A stretch of 6,208 nt of DNA from Acidimicrobiia bacterium (lineage in GTDB: Bacteria > Actinomycetota > Acidimicrobiia > Acidimicrobiales > JACDCH01), in assembly GCA_013694495.1 (NCBI GenBank), contig JACDCH010000043.1, forward strand, positions 1 through 6,208, read 5' to 3'. Shown here piece after piece: positions 5,646 to 6,208 of this stretch (its first letter is position 1; the number at the start of each line of letters is the position of its first letter). The notes under the pieces were generated by a model. The model had not been told where the DNA came from, made no database searches, and saw nothing but the letters and a program-made list of their open reading frames with translations. The position numbers and the translations under genes are program-made.

Positions 5646-6208
5646 GTGTTCATCGCCTTCGAGGGGGGGGAGGGCACCGGCAAGAGCACCCAGGCCCGCC
5701 TGCTGGCCACTCGGCTGGGTCCGCACTGCGTGCTAACCCACGAGCCCGGCGCCACCGTGATCGGCGCGGCGATCCGCGGCATCGTGCTCGGCACGGGCAC
5801 CGTCGGCCTCGACCCCCGGGCCGAGGCGCTCCTGATGGCGGCCGACCGGGCCCAGCACGTGGCCGAGGTCGTCGGCCCGGCCCTCGCCGCCGGCCACCCC
5901 GTGGTGTCCGACCGCTTCACCGGCTCGTCGCTGGCCTACCAGGGCCACGGCCGCCGCCTCGGCGTGCCGGAGGTGGCGGCGCTCTCGGCCTTCGCCACCG
6001 ACGGGCTCCGGCCCGACCTGGTGGTGCTGCTCACGGTGCCCCCCGGGGTGCGGGACGAGCGGATGCGCGCCAGGGGCCGAGCGGCGGACCGGCTCGAGGC
6101 CGAGGCGGCGGCGTTCCACGCCGCGGTGGAGGCGGGGTTCGTGGCGCTGGCTGCCGCCGACCCCGACCGCTGGGTGGTGCTCGACGGCGCCGCCGGCGTC
6201 GACGACGT
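5646..6208 (+). CDS. tmk: Thymidylate kinase (dTMP kinase), C-terminus cut by window edge
   Basis: Tmk phosphorylates dTMP to dTDP with ATP, the step shared by the de novo and salvage routes to dTTP, in the cytosol. The 187 complete codons visible include the P-loop FEGGEGTGKST (5-15), EPGAT (33-37, usual EPGGT), SDRF (88-91, the DR(Y/F) substrate motif) followed by SSLAYQG (94-100), and a LID with several arginines ending DRLE (148-151). The absence of a basic residue within the P-loop, with arginines in the LID instead, resembles the E. coli-like (type II) enzymes. The family is about 200-215 residues, so only some 10-25 residues are missing. The GTG at 5646 is chosen because it puts the conserved FIAFEGG strand at residue 2. 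Only two bases separate it from the upstream MFS stop, which suggests translational coupling. A run of eight G bases encodes part of the P-loop. Confidence 0.95.
   Translation, partial: MFIAFEGGEGTGKSTQARLLATRLGPHCVLTHEPGATVIGAAIRGIVLGTGTVGLDPRAEALLMAADRAQHVAEVVGPALAAGHPVVSDRFTGSSLAYQGHGRRLGVPEVAALSAFATDGLRPDLVVLLTVPPGVRDERMRARGRAADRLEAEAAAFHAAVEAGFVALAAADPDRWVVLDGAAGVDD
5663..5670 (+). repeat. G8 homopolymer inside the tmk P-loop
   Basis: Eight consecutive G bases complete the E6 codon and encode G7, G8 and the first base of E9 in the Walker A motif. The reading frame is intact as given. Such a tract is prone to sequencing and replication slippage, and a one-base change here would destroy the kinase. 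Confidence 0.95.

Overview
This is a very GC-rich window (roughly 70% by eye) with strong G/C preference at third codon positions, GTG starts and little sign of Shine-Dalgarno sequences. Together with an actinobacterial-type TopA (no zinc fingers, C-terminal GRxGPY repeats and a lysine-rich tail) and a DUF2510 domain, this points to an actinobacterium. A lineage such as Acidimicrobiia is plausible, but that finer placement is inference.

Layout. Two gene groups diverge from a 128-bp intergenic region (1372-1499). To the left, on the minus strand, lies an acyl-CoA dehydrogenase of the ACAD10/11-like kind (163-1371). It is followed with a 4-base GTGA overlap by the start of a DUF2510-domain protein that runs off the left edge (1-166). 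To the right, on the plus strand, lie topA (DNA topoisomerase I, 1500-4151), a 12-helix MFS-type transporter (4180-5643) and tmk (thymidylate kinase, 5646 to the right edge, missing only its C-terminus). The gaps are 28 and 2 bases, so these three are probably one operon.

How they fit together. TopA relaxes negative supercoils during transcription and replication, and Tmk makes dTDP for DNA synthesis. In several actinobacteria topA is followed by tmk and then the DNA polymerase III delta-prime gene. In some of them the kinase is fused to an N-terminal MFS domain. Here the MFS and kinase parts are separate, adjacent genes two bases apart. The acyl-CoA dehydrogenase belongs to acyl-chain catabolism and has no evident functional link to the DNA-metabolism operon.

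The shared intergenic region carries promoter-like elements close to both start codons, suggesting leaderless or near-leaderless transcripts in both directions, and a perfect 12-bp palindrome between them. No RNA genes, CRISPR arrays, mobile elements or convincing terminators were seen, and no gene-free stretch exceeds 300 bases. The window is mostly ordinary housekeeping sequence. The most interesting points are the split MFS/tmk junction, the G8 tract inside the tmk P-loop and the divergent control region. I see no sign of a new defence or mobile system.
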